Of a stretch of DNA of 64,000 nt, positions 47,822 through 58,700 are shown piece by piece. The notes under the pieces were generated by a model. That model was not told the DNA's origin. It saw nothing but the letters and a program-made list of their open reading frames with translations, and searched no databases. How positions within the stretch are numbered: the stretch's first letter is position 1; each line of letters begins with the position of its first letter. Made by a program: the position numbers and the translations under genes. The stretch comes from Apostichopus japonicus. Taxonomy: Eukaryota; Echinodermata; Holothuroidea; Aspidochirotida; Stichopodidae. The stretch spans positions 16,247,303 through 16,311,302 of the forward strand of contig NC_092581.1 in assembly GCF_037975245.1 (NCBI RefSeq), given 5' to 3'.

Positions 47822-49585
47822 ACCTGGATATCCCCGACATGAGTGTATAAAAGAAACATTTTCTTTTTCATGGATGGTGGGGGGGGGGTGTCTACAAGCC
47901 TAGAAGTACAGGTGTATCATATTCTTTGTTATATTTTATACTTTTTTGTGAGACAAATTGCAGTCTCACCCGACACAGCGACATTATCCCGCCTACGTGT
48001 CGTTGAACAATGTTTTTCTGGAGGTAGCTGAGTACTGTGTTAAAATAATAAATAAGGTAACTAAATATAGCAGCTTAAAAAATATACTGTCCCATTTTTC
48101 CCCTTCAAAGTGATGTTACCATTTTTTCTTCTTCATAATTTACCAAATTTTTGGGGAACTGTAAATTTCTAAAACGTGAGATTGTAAAATAAAGAATGTT
48201 TAGATGCAACTTGCAAGGCCTCAGAAGTGCCGTTTCCGGCAATCTGAGAGGCATTGTGTACCAAAAATTTTCTTGTTCGCTACGCGCCAACCGATGGTGG
48301 CGCTCCGCTTAGATAGTGTCACGGGAACTTTCGGGCACAAAAAGTTCTGCCCCCCCCCAAACTGAAATGGTCCCGTACGACTTTGATGTCAACTTCACTC
48401 AAGTTAAAAGTCTGGCTGAGTTGGCAAGGCCAGTCAGCATGAAAGAGAAAAATTTTTGTTTGCATTTCTGTCACCAAAGTTGCACATCTTTTTGGTTGCT
48501 ATTTTGCCTCACAGGTGCCATCTCCTGCGATCTGGGGGGTGCTGAAATCTCAAATTTTCTCTGTACGCTCCGCGCCAACCAAGGTGGCGCTCCGCTCAGA
48601 TAGTAACCTCCGCCCCCCCCCACAAGAAAGAAAAGCCCCCCCATGCCCCCCCCCCACTCAAAAAATCCTAGCTACGCCACTGCTTCTTATGTTTGTTTTC
48701 TATAAAACTATCGATTATTAGTGAAGAGTTTGCCCTATAAGGTCAGTTAAAATTCGGCACAAGTAATTGAATTTTCGAATAAGTCGAAATTTTGTGAATA
48801 TTGTCGCAGTTTCAAAACAAATTGATAGTTTGACGGAGTGAAAAGTAGTCGAACTTTTGATAATATCCCATTCCTGCTCCCTGGATCGCCATTTAACGTC
48901 CCCATCCGACATACGAGAGTGTATGCCCCAACATCTGACCACTTTCTCAAATACTGAGGTATATGCAAAGGCACCCCATTCGGCATCACTGCTTGCAGTG
49001 CAGCCATGACGAACAAAGTTGTTTCGGAACCAAGTGAAGAACAGAAACAACCCCCTTGTTCCTGTCTTTGACATTTAATTGTATGTGTACACTCCTCTAC
49101 ATGTCACTGAGAATGAAAACTTGGAAAACTTTGATTCAATGCTATAGAAAAACATAGTCGCAACCAATAGTTGAAATTTAAAGACAGGGGCTTAGTCCAA
49201 CGTTTGATATTAAAAAATAGAGTGAGGAAAACTTGTGAGATTAAATTGTCCATGCCCTGATCAAAAACATCGAAAGTATGTATGAAAGCAACATATGAGA
49301 AAACAACAGAAATTTCGAGAATTTTGTCGTTTTGGCGGTTTAACTCACCTTTTTTTTATATTGGATGTTCTGCTATTAATTTATATTAATTAGTCCGGGA
49401 GATATTATTTTATGTATCAGTGCACGTATATTGTAACACAGAATTCTCCTTTATTTTCATTCTGAGGATCACGACGTATCAATTGGATTATTAGGAGTAT
49501 TTGGAATTACCTGACTTATGTTCCGTTTTCTATATTTGTTCGAGGAACATTAACTCTATCTCCATTATTATTGTGTATAGATTAA

Positions 49586-49941
49586 AGGCAATGAACACTC
49601 GCCCAAACCGCGTACAGCGCTCTGAAAAAGTTAACTTTCCATTGCTTGCAAGTGAAGTTTTCTTCTTGTCGCTACAAAATGCAGACAGTACTGAAACGTG
49701 ATACCATGTTATCTCTTATCTAGACCTGAGATGTCCATCACTGCTATGTACACTGACTTGTGGGTATTGACCGTATCTATATGTATTGACTGTACACTGG
49801 TGTCTAATTACCATCGATAGCAAGCTGTGTGTGTATTTTCTGGGATCGATGGTGGTGTCTAACACATTTGTTACACCTCATTCGAAACTAGATCAGATTA
49901 CCGGCATGAATCGTTTCTTTGTGCGCGAGTCTTCACACACT
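49586..49941. mobile_element. TTAA-associated MITE, copy C, inverted
   Basis: Complete 356-bp copy between TTAA at 49582-49585 and 49942-49945. Ends are related inverted repeats (AGGCAATGAACACTCGC and AGTGTGTGAAGACTCGC). No coding capacity. Confidence 0.82.
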
Positions 49942-51781
49942 TTAATGGACATATTATATATCAATATATGTTATGTGGAGTAAACTATTGCTGTTCTGCG
50001 CCAGGCCCCAGTGACTGTCGGTCACTACAGAGTTCCCGTACCATACAGAACATCCAGGTGTAATTCATCTCGGGAGAAGTTCGCGTACACACGTACACAT
50101 CAATCTCCAATCCCATGTTGTCGCTGATTGCTAATGTTTGGTTTCCTTTTTTTCTTTCTTGAATTGCAGTTCCCTTAGGCAAGAAGCGAACATTCAAGAA
50201 AGCGTATATCTGAGAAAAGTCGTACATTCACTGACTAGCAGAACTTGTTTGTGATTCATAATTAACGTTCTGTGCCATTAGTAGTATCGGTAATGGTAAT
50301 ATACATCCTCACTATTAGCGAAACTACTACTATCCCCACTGCAGTACAACAACACAGTATAGTAGTATACTATGATACTAATTGGGTTCGTCATTTTCAT
50401 TCTGTTCACTGGCGAACCTTGTACCGATGACATGCTTACGTAAATTCATCGACTGATTAACCTTCATCATCTTGAAAGGTACAATAGCCCCTTCATAGCA
50501 AATATTCCTCTTTAAAGAGAAATATAATCTATATTTTGTTTCATCATGGGCTTAACTTACGTCATTTGATTTAATTTTTCCACAACGCTACGTAGCTTAA
50601 TAACAATAACAGTTAGGCTATCCTAGGCCTATATCGACTCACCTGTGTTACGCTCAGTGTGTGTAATCAAGGGAGCGGACTCGGACTGTGAGCTTTGACT
50701 TAGAACAAACGTTGTACACTTTTCACTAATAGCCTACCAAGTACAGTAATACTACAGTCTACCATAGCTTTAGGTGGTACGAATTTTTGGACAAATCGAA
50801 ACCAAGCATCGCCAAAACCAGTAACCTCAACTCATTGTAATGTTAGTTGCAATAACTTAGCCTAACAATATGGGGAGCTGGAAATTGAAACTCCCATAGG
50901 GTTCTTGTGGGGACTCAATTGTCCCTCCTGATCATTCTTTTCTACAAAACTGAACAGTGCTCTTATGTGAAAGTCAATTCTGACAGTACTGTCAGTTGCC
51001 TTATTAGTAAGGCTAAATGTTGCAAATGTTAAAAATATTTTGGCTTTGATACTTTCAATCAAGATTCAATCATTTTTGGCCTTTCATTGCCATAAAGCAT
51101 TTAATTCCCAAGTAGAACTGGGGATTTCACCTTTAAAGAGAGTATAAAAAAGAAATTACAGCTCTAGGTATTCCAATGCATAAGTTTTGTTTTTGTATCT
51201 AGAGGTGTGGTATGCAATGAGGCATTAAGTTTTAACTTAACTGTATTCTTGGGTAATAATACATCGGGAAATCAATACATCAACTTCCAGTTTAGAGTTT
51301 AGAGGAAAACAAAGGATTGAAGAACCCAACTCTTAATTTCTAGAGGCTTTCTTATGGAAAGAAGAGGCAAAATACAACAAGAAATTCAAAGATGGACAAC
51401 AATACAACAGTTGACAGACTTCTATTTTGACAATGTTTAGTTAGGAAGTGAACTTTCCCAGCAAAGTACAAACCAGTTTTTCATTAATTTAAAATTCAGA
51501 GTCTGACACCTTGCTAGTCTGTGTCTCACTTGTTGAATTATTCATCCAAACCTCTGTTGTGGTTTTACAAAAGACATATTGTTGCCACATGTACAGTACA
51601 GTTGTTATTTATTGCTGAGTTGTTTATGAACACATATCAGTGGATCAAATTTCATGGCCATCATTGTCTTACTTCATTGCAACAATTCAGACTTTGAAGT
51701 ACTTTTTATAGCACTGAGTTCCAGTAATTATGTTTAATTTTTTTCTCTTTTATCAGGTTAAGTTGGTGCTCATTAAAAGAC

Positions 51782-51877
51782 ATGCTTGAAGGTTGGCACC
51801 TGGGAAAAGTCAAGTCTTCTGAGGGTCGGGAGAGGGAATTGGGAGATGAAGCGATCTCATCCATCCAGTGGCAGTGA
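51782..51877 (+). promoter_or_regulatory. Upstream ORF overlapping the STK40 start
   Basis: ATG at 51782 in the same exon opens a 31-codon frame that ends at TGA 51875-51877, overlapping the STK40 ATG at 51846 out of frame. If this exon is in the mRNA, initiation at the uORF would lower STK40 translation. Confidence 0.5.
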
Positions 51878-52763
51878 CCCAATGGTACAGAGGCAGAGAC
51901 CACCAGCTGTCCAATCGTCGTCGTCTCCGAGGCAAGGTGGTACCCACCCTGAAAGTAGCTCCTCTCCAACAACACAACTTGAACCGAGTACTCAAATCAC
52001 CCGCATCAATCGATCACATTTGCCATCATCTGCCTTCTCAAACCACGCAGATTCAAATCAAGGTGCATACTCAGAGTTAGCATCTCTTCCCGATCTTTTT
52101 GAGAGCATCCCGTATCTAGTGCCACAGACGTCACCTCTGGCACAAAATGTACCTTCTGTGCAGGTCCAGCAAACAGTACGTCACACAGGTAGAAGTCAGC
52201 AGTCCAATCAGCGTACTGGTTATCCTTCGTCAAATCCCCAACGTTCTGCGTCCAGATCCAGACCCAGACCAGTACCCTATCCATCGGTCGCTGGGTACTC
52301 CCAATCTCAGCAGAGTTTCCCAGGTCTAGCCGATAGCCACAGTACCACTGGAAGGGTGAGAGTGTTCAACGAGTCGGAGCAGCCTCTCCGTTCTCCCACA
52401 TTGGTGTCGATTCCGGACGTGGCTATCTTTGATGCAGCTTTCGAAGGGAGGGAGACGGAAGGAGATAGCTCGGATTTGGATTCACCACCTGGCTACAGGG
52501 TGGAACCTCTCTCGAACGAGATATCTAGCGACAGAAGTCAACCACCTGACAACAACCGTGACGGAGTCTCATCCTCCACAGAGCTTGTGCTCCCCAAGTC
52601 CTGCCGACCGCACACACTTAGAAGAGGCATCTCAAAGACGTCAGCTGTTTTACGGAGGGCTGGGCCATTCCTCATTGGACCTCGACTCGGGGCCTCCCCA
52701 GTGAGAAGCATAGTGCAATGTTTAGCTCGTAAAGAAGGAACTGACAATTTTTATACGTTGAAG
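51846..52763 (+). CDS. STK40: STK40 coding exon 1: N-terminal extension and start of kinase fold
   Basis: Residues 1-306. About 270 residues rich in Ser, Pro, Gln and Arg with no recognisable fold, then GPFLIGPRLGASPVRSIVQC and LARKEGTDNFYTLK (human GPFILGPRLGNSP, SIVQCLARKDGTD, FYQLK). The exon begins at about 51757 after TTTTATCAG; donor GTAAAT. The open frame continues upstream of the ATG only by non-ATG codons. Confidence 0.92.
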
Positions 52764-55700
52764 GTAAATGGATTAATGTACTTTTTTTGTTCATCTACCC
52801 ATAACTTTGCATGGTGTAGTGTAACGTACCTTAAAACGCTACTGTACTTCCTCTCATGGGAAATGTGTCTCCAATAAAAAGGTCACAGACTTGCTCCAAG
52901 TAAGGTTACAATCCAGTACTCTGGGAGTACCATGATCAAACAATCAATACTGTCCTTGAAGCTGTTTTGACATGTTCATCCAATATGGTGTTTTTGGTAT
53001 ATTTTGCAGTAAAAACACTCAGTCATTATATACCATCATGCGTTAAACTTGTTGCAATAAGCAACCTTGCTGTTACTTCGATGTTGCAAAATTGTTCATG
53101 TCAACCAGCAAATTATAAAATTCTTATTCCTTTATTTAATTTTTGCAAATGCCAAACACCACACTGAATCTCTAATACCTTTCATTTCAAATGCTTGAAA
53201 TCATGATTGTGCTTTCCCCACAGATTTTAACTTTATCCGGGAAGAAGCCAGAGACTCAAGATGAACGTCAAGGCAAAATGTTACTCCACACTGAATATTC
53301 ATTACTTTCACTATTACATCATCAAGAAGGGGTGGTACATCATCATGGGTTTTTCCAGGTATTTGCATAAAGATGAAAATTAACCACATTTTATATGACA
53401 TCAGGATATCAACTAGTCAGTTAGAAGGTTAATGGAGACTTTTGATAAATTAGAAAGAAGCATTGGATATCTTTCCAGAAATTTAACAATTCCAAGGACA
53501 ACCACTCCCTCCTAATCACTGTGTGTATGTTTGAAATGATCCAGGTATTGGATTTAGGTTTACCTTGAATGTAAGACTTCCTTCTATATATTTTTCCTGG
53601 GTATTCTAGGGCATCTTTATCTGGTTTTGGATAGCAACCTGCAACAGATGAGCATTAAAGTTTGCTTTCTTCCCAAACTTGATTTCTTCTAATTACAAAT
53701 TCTTGCATCAGGTTGTATCCATGTGCCTTGTGCAGTATCTGATCACAGATATGTATAGTAGCACTGAAATGAATGGATACAAGTCAAAATTGCTTTCTAT
53801 GGAATGAAATATTTTGTTGGAAGTATTATTAATTATCGTTTTATTACGTTTATCCTGCGATTGACATCTGCATCACCAAAATGCAGATCATGAAGAGATA
53901 TGATGAAAAACCAAAAACTCTGTCTCTTTGAATTTTTTTTCTTCTTTTTTTTCTTTTGACATTTGAATAACTAGTAGAAGTAAGAATATTCTCAAATGTT
54001 ACTACCACGCTATACTGTCCTCTCACGTCATGCTTAAAAGCATGTGAACTGACAGTATGAACAGTTTCTGACCTCTATCTACTAGCAACAGTATATTCAA
54101 ACTTCTCATACTGTCATTACAAGTGCTTTGAAGGGTACAGTATTTCCAAAACTGTCTTAAGTGGGTGAGTGGATTATATCAACTAATGAAAGTTCACGTG
54201 AAATTAGAGAAGAGTGTCAAAAAGCTTCCCCCAGGGATTATAAGCTCCTGTGTAGAGTTAAGTAACAGGCATGAGCTTTTTCCGCGAATTCGCAGAATAT
54301 CCGTGATTTTTTTTCTACCTCGGGGACAAAAACTATTATCCTAACACACTGTAGCATACGCAAACTGGAGCCTATACCGCAATTTTTGCAAAGTTCCATG
54401 ATTTTTTTTTACCCCAGGCTCATCCCTGAAGTAAGGAAGACACTGTTACCTACTAGACGCATGTATCTCAAAATTCTCTTTTGCCTTGTTGCATATTCCA
54501 TCCATTTTGATGTTCTTGTTTGTGTTAATCAATATCCAGGACAAGGCGTGTGCCATCAAGCCAGAACGGTCTTCCAACCCTTCCAACTCCAGCGGGGCGG
54601 TCATAACGAAGAGACTCTGTCTGGTGCTCGATTGTCTGGTGTCACATGACTTTGCGACCCAAAAGTCTGAGCTGATCAATCTGCAGCATCACGTCATTAA
54701 AGAGAAGAAACTATGCGAGAAGGAAGCAGTCGTGATATTCAGAGACGTAGTCAAGGTAGTGCAGAGTCTACATCAGGTAGGTGTTCTCAGGATTGCAAAG
54801 TCTTTTGTTGCTACTGAGGTATCGATCCCCAGTAAAACTTTGGAGAGGACAGGTTAGTCAAATGCTAAAGGTCAAACAGGCCCCCTTTCCTATTTATAAA
54901 GGAGATATGATACAAATACAAAGTATTAAAGCATTGCATGAAATATGAATTTGCTCATCTGGTTAGTTCACACATTGCTGCTTGTTCAATATTTACGTCA
55001 TACAATATTTCAGATTTTATTTGGTTAACAAACTCATGGATTCTTATCAAGGTCTAGCTGAAATTTGTGAAAGATTTGCCATCAAGTTTGCGGTACAGAA
55101 ATTGAAGGCATTTTATTGGCAATGTCATCAAACCTACTGAGAATTTACTCTCATTAACAGAGTAAATTGATCAACTGTTTTTTTCCTTTTCCGTCAATGA
55201 AAGTAAATCAGAATAATTAACAAATCCATAACCATGCAGGCACTTCTGTCATTAGTATTGAATCATGTAAAAAGCAAAGTAGAAATTTCCAAGAAATTTA
55301 ACTTTATTTCATTATTGGAAGTGAAAACTTGACTGGTGAAGCTCATCAGAGCTCCCAACTGACCCGCAATTTGCGTGTTGGACCCGCATTCTAACACCCA
55401 AACCTGCTGACCCGCGCAAGCGTCCGAAAAACCCGCATTGTAATTGTCAAGTATACATAAAAAATTGCATCAAATTTTGAATTAGCAACCATCATTTCTT
55501 TAGCATTTAGCATAATAGAGTATAAAACCTCCTTTACAGCATCATTTGAACCTCAAACTAGCCTTTATTTCTTTTCATTAGGGCGAGCAGCGAACATTTT
55601 CATGCCACAGGAAAGAATGAATTATCACCTACTATTCAATTTATTGAAGTTACACTCAATACAATACATATTTCTCAGAACATTTTGGGTGACAAAAGCC

Positions 55701-58700
55701 TTTCTAAGTGCCCCCATTTTACATATAGGCATCACCAGGATTCCAAAAAAAATACACCCCTCCCCCAGGACGCAGATTTGTGGCATAGACCAGCATTTGC
55801 CTTCTCAAGAGTTGGGAGCTATGGCTGATGTTATGGAAGTTTTGTAGGAAAAGAAGAAAAAAAAAGGATGCTGTAAACTCCCATAGAGGTACTGAACATA
55901 GATATAGAAGGAATTCTGTATATTGACAAGGATGAAATTCTTTCCTGACACAAATAATCTCTTTAAAGCTGAGATCTGTTTCAAAGTTTGCTGGATATAC
56001 CAGCATACCGCCGCAAAATATGAGTAACTTTCCTTAACTAAGTAATCGATAAGGAGAAAGCTAAGAAATAAAATAGATATGTAAAGAGCCAATAATATTC
56101 TCTTCTCTATTTCTTAGCAGCATCCATATTGTTTACTTTGTAAGGAATACTACCCATATTTTGCAGTAGTATGCTGGTATATTCAGCAAACCTTGAGATG
56201 GATCCTGGCTTTTTCTACTAAATTTAATTTGAGGCTGTTTTTTGCTTTACCTCCTGAGCTATCCAGCCTCAAACCGAATTTAGAGTCATATTGATATCAT
56301 TTCAGTATGAGGCAGGGCACACTGCTGGTTTTTAATCCACACCGTGTAGCTAACGATCACACCTAAACTGTGACTTCCTTTCTGTTTGATTGTCAGAAAA
56401 ATATCGTCCACCGGGATCTGAAGTTGGGAAATATGGTCTTGGACAAAAGTACCCGGAAAATAACTTTAACAAACTTCTGCCTGGGCAAACATCTGATCAG
56501 TTCATGTGACCTGCTTAAAGATCAAAGAGGTAGCCCTGCCTATATCAGCCCAGATGTCCTCAGTGGTAAGTCTAAAAAGATCAAAGAGGTAGCCCTGCCT
56601 ATATCAGCCCAGATGTCCTCAGTGGTAAGTCTCAATAGATCAAAGAGGTAGCCCTGCCTATATCAGCCCAGATGTCCTCAGTGGTAAGTCTAAAAAGATC
56701 AAAGAGTTAGTCCTGCCTATATCAGCCCAGCTGTCCTCAGTGGTATGTTTGAATAAATCTCCTAGTACCCAGATAAATTTATATATGAACTTTAAGTAGT
56801 ATGGTAAATATTAACAGTATTGTCTGTTAGCAGACGATGTTGAAGAGAAAAATAATTCCACACTGTATGTTGAAAAATCCATCTCAATATCTTGTCCCAG
56901 ACACAGGCATGAGCTTTTTCCGCAAATTCACGGAATATCCGTGATTTCTTTTCTACCTTGGGGACAAAAACTTTTATCCTAACACACTGTAGCATATGCA
57001 AACTGGAGCCTATACCGCAATTTTTGCAAAAATTTTTGATTTTTTTTACCCCAAAAGCTCATCCCTGCAGACATGAGGAATGATTGATTGATAATAACCT
57101 ATCAATATATATTGACGGGCTAAACTCTCTCCTACTCCAAGAAGTGGATCACAGTCGGTAGTCTGTGATGTCATCGTTACAAACGCGCTACCTCAAGCTT
57201 TACCTTGCCTGTAATTAAGATTTCTGCTCCGTTAGGACCGTTACAGAAATACAAGCCCATACTTATCGTGACCTATTACGATTTATTATTATAAGAGTTT
57301 CTGATGATGTTTAACTCTTCTGTTTGGTCACGCAGGTAAACCTTACCTCGGTAAACCAAGTGATATGTGGGCTCTGGGTGTGGTGCTGTTCACCATGCTC
57401 TACGGTCAGTTTCCGTTCTACGATAGTGCGCCGCAGGAACTCTTCCGAAAGATAAAAGCAGCAGAATTCTCTATTCCCAAGTAAGTTGAGGTCCTTTTTA
57501 TATTTCACTTAAATTTCACACAAAAAGTCTTTTCTGTATGGAGAAGTTCAAGCAGTGATGTATTTCAGAACAAAATTAAAGGTTTGAGTTTCCAATGACA
57601 TTGCTCATGTACTCAGAGAAATACAACGAATAGACATTTAAGATCTTACACACTAAATAGCATTGGTGAATTTGGGGTTTCTCATTGTATCTCATGTATC
57701 TTAGTTTTTGAAATAATTGTAGACAACATCAACTTCTGATATTTCTTACTGGTCCTTCATTTGTTTAATTTGTTTACAATGTTATAAGATACCTGTAGCT
57801 CTTTGCATTGTGTGTATGGAAAACTTCATTTATTTATTTGTTTTATTAACTTGGGAGTTTCCTAACAGGTTGTCAGTTTTTAACCAATTTCAAAGTGTCT
57901 ATTTTATCGACAGTTTGTAGAACAGGCCTGATAGCAACACTGTAGCTATTCATTGATATCTAAATACTTTAAAATATGATTTTCAATCAGTGATCTTGTT
58001 TTGAATCGTTTGTCTTTTAGTAATCATTTACCCTAATTTCTATCATTATCTTTTTCAATCAATTAATTTTTTTGTTTACTCTGAGATATGACATCATTTA
58101 TCATGTGTGGGTGATGTCATAGAAGGAAGCTTTTCTAGTAGCAAGACAAGGACCATATGAATTTTTTGAATACTATATCGTTTTATTGATGTGAGTAAAA
58201 TCGGGTCAGATCCAAAAGACCCCTGAAGAAGTACAAGTAAGATAAGACAAACCAAATTATAATTGGTAATCATAGCTTTTTGTTTCCTTGCCCGAAGGAA
58301 CAAGGAATCTATGCGATGGTGATTGCGTGTGTATGTGTGCGTTTGTTTTTCTATCTGACCGAGGACTTGAACAAAAGAATTCCAGGTCCTCGGTTGTGAC
58401 TTTTAAAGAATCACCACGTCATCGGAAGAATTCTATTGTATGGGGTATTGTAAAGGTTAGGGTACATGGATTTGAACAATGGAAAATACAATGGGGTCCT
58501 CGGTTGGAATGAAGTACAAACATGTGTGTGTGTGTGCATATGTGACGCCCTTGGCTGGTAAACACGATAACTCAACAATGGCAAGTTGGATTGAAGTCAT
58601 ACATGGTACATAGATGTGCCATTCTGAGTAGAAGAACAATTTTGCTTTTGGTGCTCATCTCATTAATTATAATGAGGTCACAGGGTCAAACATGAAAATC

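Larger units (their letters stand above)
46097..48682. mobile_element. hAT-like non-autonomous element, 2.6 kb, with a perfect 8-bp target-site duplication
   Basis: Ends CAGTGGCGTAGCTACG and, inverse, CAGTGGCGTAGCTAGG, flanked on both sides by CTTCTTAT (46089-46096, 48683-48690). It contains at least one nested element (47165-47821), the AT-flanking inverted repeat and several copies of CGCGCCAACC-type modules. No transposase ORF seen. Confidence 0.88.
43482..51756. other. Intergenic region between the divergent ASK and STK40 genes
   Basis: No coding gene is supported. It must contain the promoters and probable noncoding 5' exons of both genes, which I could not place. ETS-like CCGGAAG occurs at about 45923 and in inverse (ACTTCCGG) at about 45646. 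44000-45700 is otherwise plain sequence; 46097-48682 is a hAT-like element; 48720-49580 and 49990-51750 show no recognisable feature apart from a short repeat at 50888-50985 that also occurs at 25145-25250. Confidence 0.6.

Noticed and set aside
48718-49074. 118-residue minus-strand ORF near the hAT-like element
   Set aside because: No recognisable domain, overlapping open frame of similar length, no splice or start context. Probably chance.
51786-51845. STK40 start 20 codons upstream of the chosen ATG
   Set aside because: That codon is TTG, not ATG. MKRS at 51846 matches the vertebrate N-terminus.
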